A stretch of 64,000 bases of DNA from Devosia sp. Leaf420 (lineage in GTDB: Bacteria; Pseudomonadota; Alphaproteobacteria; Rhizobiales; Devosiaceae): contig NZ_LMQU01000010.1 of NCBI RefSeq assembly GCF_001425445.1, positions 627,501-691,500 on the forward strand, read 5' to 3'. Positions 17,448 to 24,147 of this stretch are shown one piece after another (positions within the stretch are counted from its first letter, which is position 1; each line of letters begins with the position of its first letter). The notes under the pieces are model-generated. The model made no database searches. It was not told the DNA's origin and saw only the letters and a list, made by a program, of their open reading frames with translations. The translations under genes and the position numbers were made by a program.

Positions 17448-18630
17448 TGGGCCCGAGTGGTTCTGGCGGCATGCCATGCGGCGCGTCGACCTTGCGAGTG
17501 CCAAGCGCAAAGCTCGAGGCCCAGAGACCGGCAAGCAGCAACGGCAGACAGATGAGGTAAGACATGCGGATGCCGAGATATTCGGCGACGAAGCCGAGGA
17601 GCGGCGGGGCGAGGAAGAAGACGACGAAGCTCACCTGGCCGATGGCCGCGACGTTGACGGCAGCCGGACGATCGGTGCGCTGCGCGGCGGCGGAAACGGC
17701 CAGCGGATAAACCGCCGAACAGCCGGCACCCATCAGCGCAAAGCCCACCAGCGCCAGTTCCGGCGAGGGCGCGGTGCCGACGAGGAGGGCGCCGCCGCTT
17801 GCTGCGGTCAGCATGACCATAGCGACATTGCGCGGGCCAAAGCGGGCGACGATCGGATCGGCAGAGAGGCGCATCGCGGCCATGAAGAAAGCAAAGAGGG
17901 CAAGGCCCATGCCGCCGACAAACGGCTCAACCGCAAAGACGTTGCGCATATAGATCGCCGACCAATCGATCCCGGCGCCTTCGACGAGGAAGGCGGCAAA
18001 GCCGATGAGGCAAAGCGGCAAAAGACCCCAATTGGGGAAGGCGAAGCGATGACCGGCATCGCCTTCGGCGCGCACAGGCTTAGGGGCTTCGGTGGCGCTG
18101 AAGAGGAGATAGCCACCGACGAGAAGCACGATCAAGGCAACGATACCCTGATGCCAGGCGGCGCTGATACCGGACTGACGGATCATGGCGCCAAAGAGGG
18201 CCGTGACGAAGAAGCCGACGCTCCAGAAGCCGTGGGCGCGGTTCATGAAGCGCTTGCCGGTCTGCATTTCTAGCCGGTCGATCTCGACATTGAGATTGAT
18301 TTCGAGCGCCCCGGCCAGAAGGCCGGCAAAGAACAGGACGGCGAACATGGCTGGAGCCACGGGTAGCCATGGAATGGTGGCAAAGAGCACGGCGGGACCA
18401 AGGACGGTCAGCAGCGCCGTCTTCCGGAAGCCGAGGCGTTCGATATAGGGCGGGCCGACGGTCAGCGAAATCAGCGAACCGATGGACATGCCGATCATGG
18501 TGAGACCGAGCTGGCCCTCAGAGATCTGTAGATGTGTCTGGATATCGGGCAGGCGCGCCATCAGCGCGCCGGTCGTGACCGCGAAGAGAAAGAAGCTCGC
18601 ATAGATGCGATGCTGGGCCTGGATCATCAT
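17440..18630 (-). CDS. MFS transporter, YbjJ-like (second of three paralogues)
   Basis: The 396-residue product has about 12 membrane helices and the shared first-loop motif ARLPDIQTHLQISEGQLGL. Its ATG overlaps the stop of the preceding MFS gene as ATGA, and its own stop lies inside the start region of mmcB, so this is a compact operon. It is similar along its length to the genes on both sides, pointing to tandem duplication. Substrate unknown. Confidence 0.87.
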   Translation of the reverse strand: MMIQAQHRIYASFFLFAVTTGALMARLPDIQTHLQISEGQLGLTMIGMSIGSLISLTVGPPYIERLGFRKTALLTVLGPAVLFATIPWLPVAPAMFAVLFFAGLLAGALEINLNVEIDRLEMQTGKRFMNRAHGFWSVGFFVTALFGAMIRQSGISAAWHQGIVALIVLLVGGYLLFSATEAPKPVRAEGDAGHRFAFPNWGLLPLCLIGFAAFLVEGAGIDWSAIYMRNVFAVEPFVGGMGLALFAFFMAAMRLSADPIVARFGPRNVAMVMLTAASGGALLVGTAPSPELALVGFALMGAGCSAVYPLAVSAAAQRTDRPAAVNVAAIGQVSFVVFFLAPPLLGFVAEYLGIRMSYLICLPLLLAGLWASSFALGTRKVDAPHGMPPEPLGPNG

Positions 18631-19799
18631 GGCGTAACCTCATGAGCGAGCGTCTTCCGGCCCAAGGTGGGGGCCGTGAAGAAGCCAAGAAGCACAAGGG
18701 GAATACCGACGCCGAAAACCCACTGAATGCCGAAGTGCTCAGCGATATAGCCCAGAAGCGGCGGGCCTAAGAGGAAGGCCGTGAAAGAAAACTGCGCCAG
18801 CGCAGCGACATTGACCGAAGCCGGGCGATCGGTCTGCTGCGCGGCCGCCGACATGGCGAGCGGGAAAAGCGCGCTCGACCCGACGCCGATCAGCGCAAAT
18901 CCGAGGTAAGCGACCCAGGCGGCGCTGGCAAAGAAAGCCAGCAAAACGCCGATGCCGAGAAGGGTCAACAGCACGCGGGCCACGACGACTGGGCTTAACC
19001 GTTCGACGAAACTATCGGCAAAGAAGCGGGCAACGCCCTGTGACCCGGCAACGGTCGCCACGGCAAGGCCGGCAAAGAAGGGCTCGGCGTCAAAGAGATT
19101 GCGCATATAGATTGCGGACCAGTCGATCCCGGCGCCTTCCATGAGCATGGCGGAAAGACAGACGCCGACAAGCGCCATGATCGGCAGGGTTGGGCGAGCA
19201 AAGCGGGGCGGCTCTTCGTCGCTGCCGCCGGCGCGGTGCGGCGCGGGTTGGAAGCGGCCGAGCAGCAGAAGTGTTGCGAGGATAACCACGGGGATCATCA
19301 GCATCAGGTGGAAATGCACCTCAAGGCCAGCTTGGGCGATGAAGGATCCAACAATGCCGGCGGCGAAAAAGCCCAGCGACCAGAAGGCGTGGGCGCGGCT
19401 CATGATGCGCCTGCCGATGGCGTGCTCGACGCGATCGGCCTCGACATTGATGATGATCTCGATGGCCCCGATGGTGAGACCCACCGGCACGAGCAGCAAG
19501 AAAAAGGCCAGCGGCGTCTGCGCCCAACTTGCGAGGGCATAGAGGGCGGACAGCAACGGAATAGCGAACAGTAGGACGCGGCGATAACCGATGCGTTCGA
19601 CGAAGTGGCCGGCAAAGGTCAGCGAGATCAGCGTACCGCAAGCAGATCCGATCAGCGCGAGGCCGAGAGCACCCTCGCCGACCTGCATCGCCTCCTGAAT
19701 ATCGGGCAGGCGCGGGAAGATGCTGCCCATGCAGAAGGAATAAACAAAAAACGCCCCGAAGACCTTGATCTGGGGCGGCAAATCGATGCCGAATCGCAT
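18627..19799 (-). CDS. MFS transporter, YbjJ-like (first of three paralogues)
   Basis: Read from ATG 19799, the product is 390 residues with about 12 membrane segments and the motif PRLPDIQEAMQVGEGALGL. An upstream extension of the frame is rich in Cys/Arg/Ser and does not look coding. It is the promoter-proximal gene of the four-gene cluster MFS-MFS-mmcB-MFS. Substrate unknown; sugar or drug export is possible for this branch. Confidence 0.85.
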   Translation of the reverse strand: MRFGIDLPPQIKVFGAFFVYSFCMGSIFPRLPDIQEAMQVGEGALGLALIGSACGTLISLTFAGHFVERIGYRRVLLFAIPLLSALYALASWAQTPLAFFLLLVPVGLTIGAIEIIINVEADRVEHAIGRRIMSRAHAFWSLGFFAAGIVGSFIAQAGLEVHFHLMLMIPVVILATLLLLGRFQPAPHRAGGSDEEPPRFARPTLPIMALVGVCLSAMLMEGAGIDWSAIYMRNLFDAEPFFAGLAVATVAGSQGVARFFADSFVERLSPVVVARVLLTLLGIGVLLAFFASAAWVAYLGFALIGVGSSALFPLAMSAAAQQTDRPASVNVAALAQFSFTAFLLGPPLLGYIAEHFGIQWVFGVGIPLVLLGFFTAPTLGRKTLAHEVTP

Positions 19800-19875
19800 G
19801 ATGGAAAATGCTCGAAAGATCAGACAGCGCGACGCTAGGCGATTTCGGCTTTGAGTGAAATAGGGCCGAAAGGCT

Positions 19876-20460
19876 TTATTGCAACGTTTGCATTGGCTGT
19901 CCGCTACCGAATGGTTGGAAGAGCTCATCGCGTTTGATCGAGATGCCTTCCCGCACATGGCGCATGACTTCAAGCCGGCGGAATGGGCCGCCCATCCGGC
20001 CGGATTGGCCGGTCACCGGCAGCGTCGAAACGCGGTTGCGGCGGTCTGGGCCGAAATAGCCCGCAGCCTCATAGAAGACGACGTGCCGGCCCACCTGCCG
20101 TTCGAGCCTAGCGCGCAATGCCGCTTCGGTTTGTGGAAGAGCGATGACATCGTCGAAGCCGAGATTGATGCAGCCAATGGTGGCTTCGACCGACAAATCC
20201 TCGGCACAGTAGACCATCGGCGAAAACCGTACGGCAGGATTGGCCGAAAAGCGAATATCGCGCGCCACTTGCCGCAGTTCGGCGATATTGGGTACGCCGG
20301 AAAACAGGAAATAACAGAGGGGCGTCTCGTCAGCCTGCTGCTCGACCTGACTGAGGCCGCGATAGCTTGAGACGCCGGTAAAGCCCAGGTCCGTGGCAGT
20401 GCCGAAAAGAGAGGACCAAGTCTTGTCTTGTGGTCCGACGATATAGGCATAAGCCTTCAT
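19876..20460 (-). CDS. Degenerate receiver-domain-like protein
   Basis: From ATG 20460 (GGGGGGCAG upstream) the product is 194 residues. Its middle (about residues 60-125) follows the alpha/beta pattern of response regulator receivers, ending GCINLGFDDVIALPQTEAALRARL. That lines up with the final part of a receiver where TKP is normal; here the lysine is replaced (ALP). No obvious phosphoacceptor aspartate is present. A signalling-related but phosphorylation-independent role is inferred. Confidence 0.62.
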   Translation of the reverse strand: MKAYAYIVGPQDKTWSSLFGTATDLGFTGVSSYRGLSQVEQQADETPLCYFLFSGVPNIAELRQVARDIRFSANPAVRFSPMVYCAEDLSVEATIGCINLGFDDVIALPQTEAALRARLERQVGRHVVFYEAAGYFGPDRRNRVSTLPVTGQSGRMGGPFRRLEVMRHVREGISIKRDELFQPFGSGQPMQTLQ

Positions 20461-20594
20461 CAGAACTGCCCCCCGCGTGTTCACGGAGCGAACGTTAAAG
20501 CTGAGTAGATAACGACTGGATAACAGACGCCAAAGTATTTGGCCTTATCTAGTATTTGTAAGTCAGATGCTGATGGGTCTAAGCCGAACAAAAC

Positions 20595-20616
20595 AAAGGC
20601 CGCCCAGAGGGCGGCC
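20595..20616 (-). terminator. Rho-independent terminator of the RlpA-like gene
   Basis: On the minus strand GGCCGCCC and GGGCGGCC enclose a TCT loop followed by TTTGTTTTG. It lies about 30 bases downstream of the stop at 20646. Confidence 0.8.
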
Positions 20617-20645
20617 GTGTAATGGGGTTTGGAAGCAACGGCGCG

Positions 20646-20999
20646 TCAATCCTGGGCAAGACAGACGGTGGTGGTGCCGCGATTGCGGAAACCGAGAGCA
20701 GTCGCTGCAGCCTTGGAAAGATCGATGATGCGCTTGCCATGGAATGGACCGCGGTCGTTGATGACGACTTCGATCGACTTGCCACTGTTTTGATCGGTGA
20801 CTTGCACTTTCGTGCCGAAGGGAAGGGAACGATGTGCCGCCGTCATGGCGTTCTCGTTAAATACATCTCCCGATGCTGCCCGCTTGCCGTTGAAGCCGGG
20901 GCCGTACCAGGAAGCGCCACCACATTGTGCGTAAGCTGCCGAAGTTGAGAGTGCGAGGGCAGCCGCCGCTGCGGCGACGAGAACGGCTTTTCTTACCAA
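20646..20999 (-). CDS. RlpA-like double-psi beta-barrel protein, exported
   Basis: A signal peptide (AAAAAALALSTSAAYAQ) is followed by a minimal double-psi beta-barrel with the RlpA hallmarks ASWYGPGFNGKRAASGD, MTAAHRSLPFGT and VINDRGPF. At 117 residues it has only the barrel and no SPOR domain. RlpA proteins act on peptidoglycan or bind septal glycan; the shortened form may be a non-septal envelope protein. Confidence 0.88.
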   Translation of the reverse strand: MVRKAVLVAAAAAALALSTSAAYAQCGGASWYGPGFNGKRAASGDVFNENAMTAAHRSLPFGTKVQVTDQNSGKSIEVVINDRGPFHGKRIIDLSKAAATALGFRNRGTTTVCLAQD

Positions 21000-21376
21000 T
21001 GGTCCATGCTCACTGAAGTTTTCGATGGACTGGTGAATAATGTGGCGGAGCGGCCTGATTGTGGGCGCTTTGCGATCACGGGGTTAATTGTTGCCCTGAT
21101 GCCGCAGATTGGCGATAGCGAACTGTTAACCATTAGCCCAGACTTGGCGGATTCTTAGAAACTGAATCTCAAGACTCGCCAAATCGTCGCGTATGAGCCG
21201 CTGATCGGTAAGATTTGGGAAACCACATTGTTCATTGTGGCCTGAGTGCAACGGTTCCGCAGAAGATAAGAAAAAACCCGGATTTGCTGACTTTTGGCCT
21301 GTGAATAACGCGGAAATCTCCATTTGTGGCATTCCGAGCCGCGAATGTGGCAGGATTTCCCGCGCGATTGCGGCCA
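21000..21376. other. Gene-free region between the RlpA-like and peroxiredoxin genes
   Basis: No frame here has a convincing start, composition or family signature. The stretch is more AT-rich than its neighbours and must hold the promoter of the RlpA-like gene at its left end. Nothing else is recognised. Confidence 0.5.
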
Positions 21377-21406
21377 AGAAAAAGGGCGATGGAAGCTCCA
21401 TCGCCC
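21377..21406 (-). terminator. Rho-independent terminator of the peroxiredoxin gene
   Basis: On the minus strand GGGCGATGGA and TCCATCGCCC pair around a three-base loop and run into CTTTTTCTTGG. The hairpin starts about 33 bases after the stop codon. Confidence 0.85.
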
Positions 21407-21438
21407 AGGTCAGTCAGGGAGAAGACAGGTGCCAGCGC

Positions 21439-22074
21439 TCAGGAGCGAGGCTGTGGCACAATGCGCAGATAGGGCTTCAGTTCCTTCCAGCCCTCGGGAT
21501 ACTTGGTCTTGGCGACCTCGTTGGTCACGGCCGGGACGATAATGACGTCCTCCCCATTCTTCCAGTTCACGGGCGTTGCCACCTGGTGCTTGGCCGTCAG
21601 TTGCAGGCTGTCGATGACGCGGATGACCTCGTCGAAGTTGCGGCCCGTCGAAGCCGGATATTCGATCTTGAGCTTCACTTTCTTGTCGGGGCCAATCACG
21701 AAGACTGAGCGGACAGTCAGCGTGTTGTCGGCGTTCGGGTGGATCATGTCATAGAGACGCGCGACCTTGCCTTCGGTATCGGCGAGGAGCGGGAAGTTGA
21801 GCGAAGCGCCTTGGGTCTCTTCGATATCCTTGGCCCAGCCGCCGTGATCTTCGAGCTTGTCGACGGAAAGGCCCAGCACCTTTACGCCACGCTTCTCAAA
21901 TTCCGGCTTGAGCTTGGCGGTGTAGCCAAGTTCAGTGGTGCAGACCGGGGTAAAATTCTTGGGGTGGCTGAAAAGCACAGCCCAGGACCCTTGGATATAA
22001 TCGTGGAAGTGAATGGTGCCCTCGGTGGATTCGAGGGTGAAATCGGGGGCGGTATCGCCAATCAGAATTGCCAT
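21439..22074 (-). CDS. 1-Cys peroxiredoxin (Prx6 type)
   Basis: ATG 22074 is preceded by AAGGAAGAG and gives 211 residues, the normal Prx6 length. The peroxidatic motif is HPKNFTPVCTTELG with Cys45; there is no resolving cysteine near the C-terminus, so it is of the 1-Cys type. The C-terminal ending (VNWKNGEDVIIVPAV and YLRIVPQP) is diagnostic of the Prx6 subfamily. It reduces H2O2 and alkyl peroxides in the cytoplasm. Confidence 0.95.
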   Translation of the reverse strand: MAILIGDTAPDFTLESTEGTIHFHDYIQGSWAVLFSHPKNFTPVCTTELGYTAKLKPEFEKRGVKVLGLSVDKLEDHGGWAKDIEETQGASLNFPLLADTEGKVARLYDMIHPNADNTLTVRSVFVIGPDKKVKLKIEYPASTGRNFDEVIRVIDSLQLTAKHQVATPVNWKNGEDVIIVPAVTNEVAKTKYPEGWKELKPYLRIVPQPRS

Positions 22075-22342
22075 CGTTCTCTTCCTTCGCCGGTTGGCGC
22101 AGCCGTATCGTTCGATGAAGAATATCGTACTGCTAGCTGATCGATGAAGGGGTAGATCGCGAAACTCTTTGGCGGTATTTTCGCACAATAGGGAACAATA
22201 TGCTCCTGCCGTTTTCGAGGGCGCTACAGTTCAAAAAAGGACGTTACGGCACTTACTCATCCTTGGCTTCGAAACCCAATTGGAATTCGTGCGTTCGCCT
22301 CTGGCAGTTCTAATATTTTCAAATTCATTTCGGAGAATCCTA

Positions 22343-22618
22343 ATGAAGACGTCTATTCTTACTATTGCAACGGCTTGCGTTCTGACTTTGGGCGTCACAT
22401 CCGCCGCCTTTGCTCAGGATGCGACCAACTCGGTGGCCGCCGACCCAGAAAAATGTCTTATTAATCAAGGGGCTGGCGCAACACCTCCAAATGAATCTCT
22501 ATCTTCAGAAACCACATCCGACGACTCAGGTTCTTCGTCTAATGGCACTCGTGCCATTGATGACCAAAACCCAGGCGGCTGCCCAGACCTTGTGAAATCC
22601 GAGGATTCTGGCAACTAA
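22343..22618 (+). CDS. Small exported acidic protein, unknown function
   Basis: The start ATG 22343 has GGAG at the right distance. The 91-residue product has a signal peptide ending TSAAFAQ and a mature part rich in Ser, Asp, Thr and Asn with two cysteines (EKCLIN and GGCPDL). It is intrinsically flexible by composition. A strong terminator follows 10 bases later, supporting a real monocistronic gene. No family is recognised. Confidence 0.65.
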   Translation: MKTSILTIATACVLTLGVTSAAFAQDATNSVAADPEKCLINQGAGATPPNESLSSETTSDDSGSSSNGTRAIDDQNPGGCPDLVKSEDSGN

Positions 22619-22628
22619 TGGTGTGAGG

Positions 22629-22656
22629 GGCCCGCTTCGGCGGGCCTTCTTCTTTT
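22629..22656 (+). terminator. Rho-independent terminator after the small exported protein
   Basis: GGCCCGC and GCGGGCC enclose a TTCG tetraloop and are followed by TTCTTCTTTTC. The gene on the opposite strand ends right beside it. Confidence 0.88.
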
Positions 22657-23178
22657 CTACTGCACCATCACCGATCCTGAGACAGCGCCACTTGTGGGCG
22701 CGCCGTTTTTCCAGGTCACATCGAGCCCATTAAGCGGCACGACGGAAAGACTCATCTTGCCCGAGCCCTGCTGGATCTGCCGCGCATGGGCAAGATAGAT
22801 CAGCGAATTGTTGGCTGGGTCGTAGATGCGGGTAACGCGCAAGGATTTCCAGATCAGAGACCGCGCCTGCTGGAAGATCTCTTGGCTGCCGCTGGTCTTA
22901 ATATCCCCAATGGTGATCGGGCCAACCGCCGAGCAATCGAGCGCCGAATAGGATGGGTCTTCGAACCAATTGCCCTGGCTGATCCGGTCGATGAAGGAGC
23001 GGTTGAAGAAGGCCAAGTGGCACACGACGCCCTCTACGTCTGGATCGGCCACAGCTTCGACCGAAATATCATTGCCCGTCCAATCGACGCCGACACTGCC
23101 CACTTCATCGCGATTGCCACAGGCGGCAAGTGCGAGAACGGCAAACGAAACCATGGCGATGCGCGCGAAAATCTTCAT
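22657..23178 (-). CDS. CreA family lipoprotein
   Basis: ATG 23178 is preceded by GGAGGA and yields 173 residues with a lipobox (LALAAC). The mature part has the CreA family pattern: VGVDWTGNDISVEAVADPDVEGVVC near the N-terminus (two conserved parts quoted: DPDVEGVVC and SALDCSAVGPI), two cysteines likely disulfide-bonded, and a final SVVPL region. CreA is a widespread periplasmic protein whose function is unknown. Confidence 0.85.
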   Translation of the reverse strand: MKIFARIAMVSFAVLALAACGNRDEVGSVGVDWTGNDISVEAVADPDVEGVVCHLAFFNRSFIDRISQGNWFEDPSYSALDCSAVGPITIGDIKTSGSQEIFQQARSLIWKSLRVTRIYDPANNSLIYLAHARQIQQGSGKMSLSVVPLNGLDVTWKNGAPTSGAVSGSVMVQ

Positions 23179-23261
23179 AAGGGTCCTCCAAGACCCCAAA
23201 GACATGGGGCGCAACCGAACGCCTGACAAGACCAATCGTTCAGTGCGCCCTGCGCGCTCGC

Positions 23262-23552
23262 CTACACGCGATCGACATGGCCGAGACTACGTTCGGGATC
23301 GATCCTGTCGCGCACCATCTGCTTGAGCACCCGGCTATCGGGAAATCCGCCATCGCGCTTGCGTTCCCAAACAAGCTCTTCGCCAAAACTGATCTCAAAA
23401 ATGCCACCCGTACCGGGGACGAGGGTGACGGAGCCCAATTCAAGCGAAAATGTCGAGAGCAGTTCCTGCGCCATCCAGGCGGAGCGCAGCATCCAGTTAC
23501 ACTGCGTGCAATAGGTGATCGAGATCGCCAGCTTCGGCGCATCAGTTGTCAT
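23262..23552 (-). CDS. SelT/SelW/SelH (Rdx) family protein
   Basis: The product is 96 residues from ATG 23552 (an in-frame ATG at 23570 is also possible). The motif ITYCTQCNWMLR holds the CxxC that replaces the CxxU redox site of eukaryotic selenoproteins of the Rdx family, and VPGTGGIFEI and KRDGGFPD are conserved family blocks. A thiol-redox role is inferred. It lies beside glutathione peroxidase, in keeping with oxidative stress functions. Confidence 0.87.
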   Translation of the reverse strand: MTTDAPKLAISITYCTQCNWMLRSAWMAQELLSTFSLELGSVTLVPGTGGIFEISFGEELVWERKRDGGFPDSRVLKQMVRDRIDPERSLGHVDRV

Positions 23553-23611
23553 GCGTCCCCGCTCCGACATTGTTGAGTTGCGCCCCCAGGCTTAGACGGC
23601 CAGCACTGGGA

Positions 23612-24091
23612 TCAAAGCAGCTTTTCGATATCGCCGGCAATATCGGCAGGTTCTGTCGTTGGCGCATAGCGCTCGACCACGGCGCCCGAGCGATCAATAA
23701 GGAACTTGGTGAAATTCCATTTGATCGCCTCGCTGCCCAGAATGCCGGGAGCGGATTCCTTGAGCCATTTGTAGAGCGGATGCGCTTCGTCCCCATTGAC
23801 GTCGATGCGCGAAAAGATCGGAAAGGTCACACCGTAATTGACCTCGCAGAAGCTGGCGATTTCTTCATTGGTGCCCGGCTCCTGGCCCGCAAACTGATTG
23901 CAGGGAAAACCGAGGACGACCAGGCCGCGCCCACCAAACTGCTTATAGAGTGCTTCGAGCCCCGCATATTGCGGGGTTAGTCCACACTGGCTCGCGACAT
24001 TGACGATAAGAACGACCTTGCCGTCGAAATCGGCCAGCGGCTGTGCTGCCCCCGAGAGCAGAGGCAGGGTGAAATCGGCAAGGGTCGTCAT
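23612..24091 (-). CDS. Glutathione peroxidase
   Basis: The 159-residue product carries the GPx signature: VNVASQCGLTPQY with peroxidatic Cys36, GFPCNQFAGQEPGTNEEI with the active-site Gln, and WNFTKFL with the catalytic Trp and Asn. Length and absence of a signal peptide fit the bacterial cytoplasmic BtuE/BsaA group, which often use thioredoxin rather than glutathione as reductant. Confidence 0.95.
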   Translation of the reverse strand: MTTLADFTLPLLSGAAQPLADFDGKVVLIVNVASQCGLTPQYAGLEALYKQFGGRGLVVLGFPCNQFAGQEPGTNEEIASFCEVNYGVTFPIFSRIDVNGDEAHPLYKWLKESAPGILGSEAIKWNFTKFLIDRSGAVVERYAPTTEPADIAGDIEKLL

Positions 24092-24118
24092 GGGTTGGTC
24101 CTGGAAAAGGTGACGCTG

Positions 24119-24144
24119 AGAAAAAGGCCCCGATAAGGGGCCTT
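24119..24144 (-). terminator. Rho-independent terminator of the penicillin-binding protein gene
   Basis: On the minus strand AAGGCCCC and GGGGCCTT pair around a five-base loop and lead into TTTTTCTC. It begins a few bases after the stop at 24148. Confidence 0.85.
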
Positions 24145-24147
24145 CTT

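Noticed and set aside
21126..21401. Possible 91-residue minus-strand protein
   Set aside because: It overlaps the peroxiredoxin terminator hairpin, has no ribosome binding site and no recognisable features.
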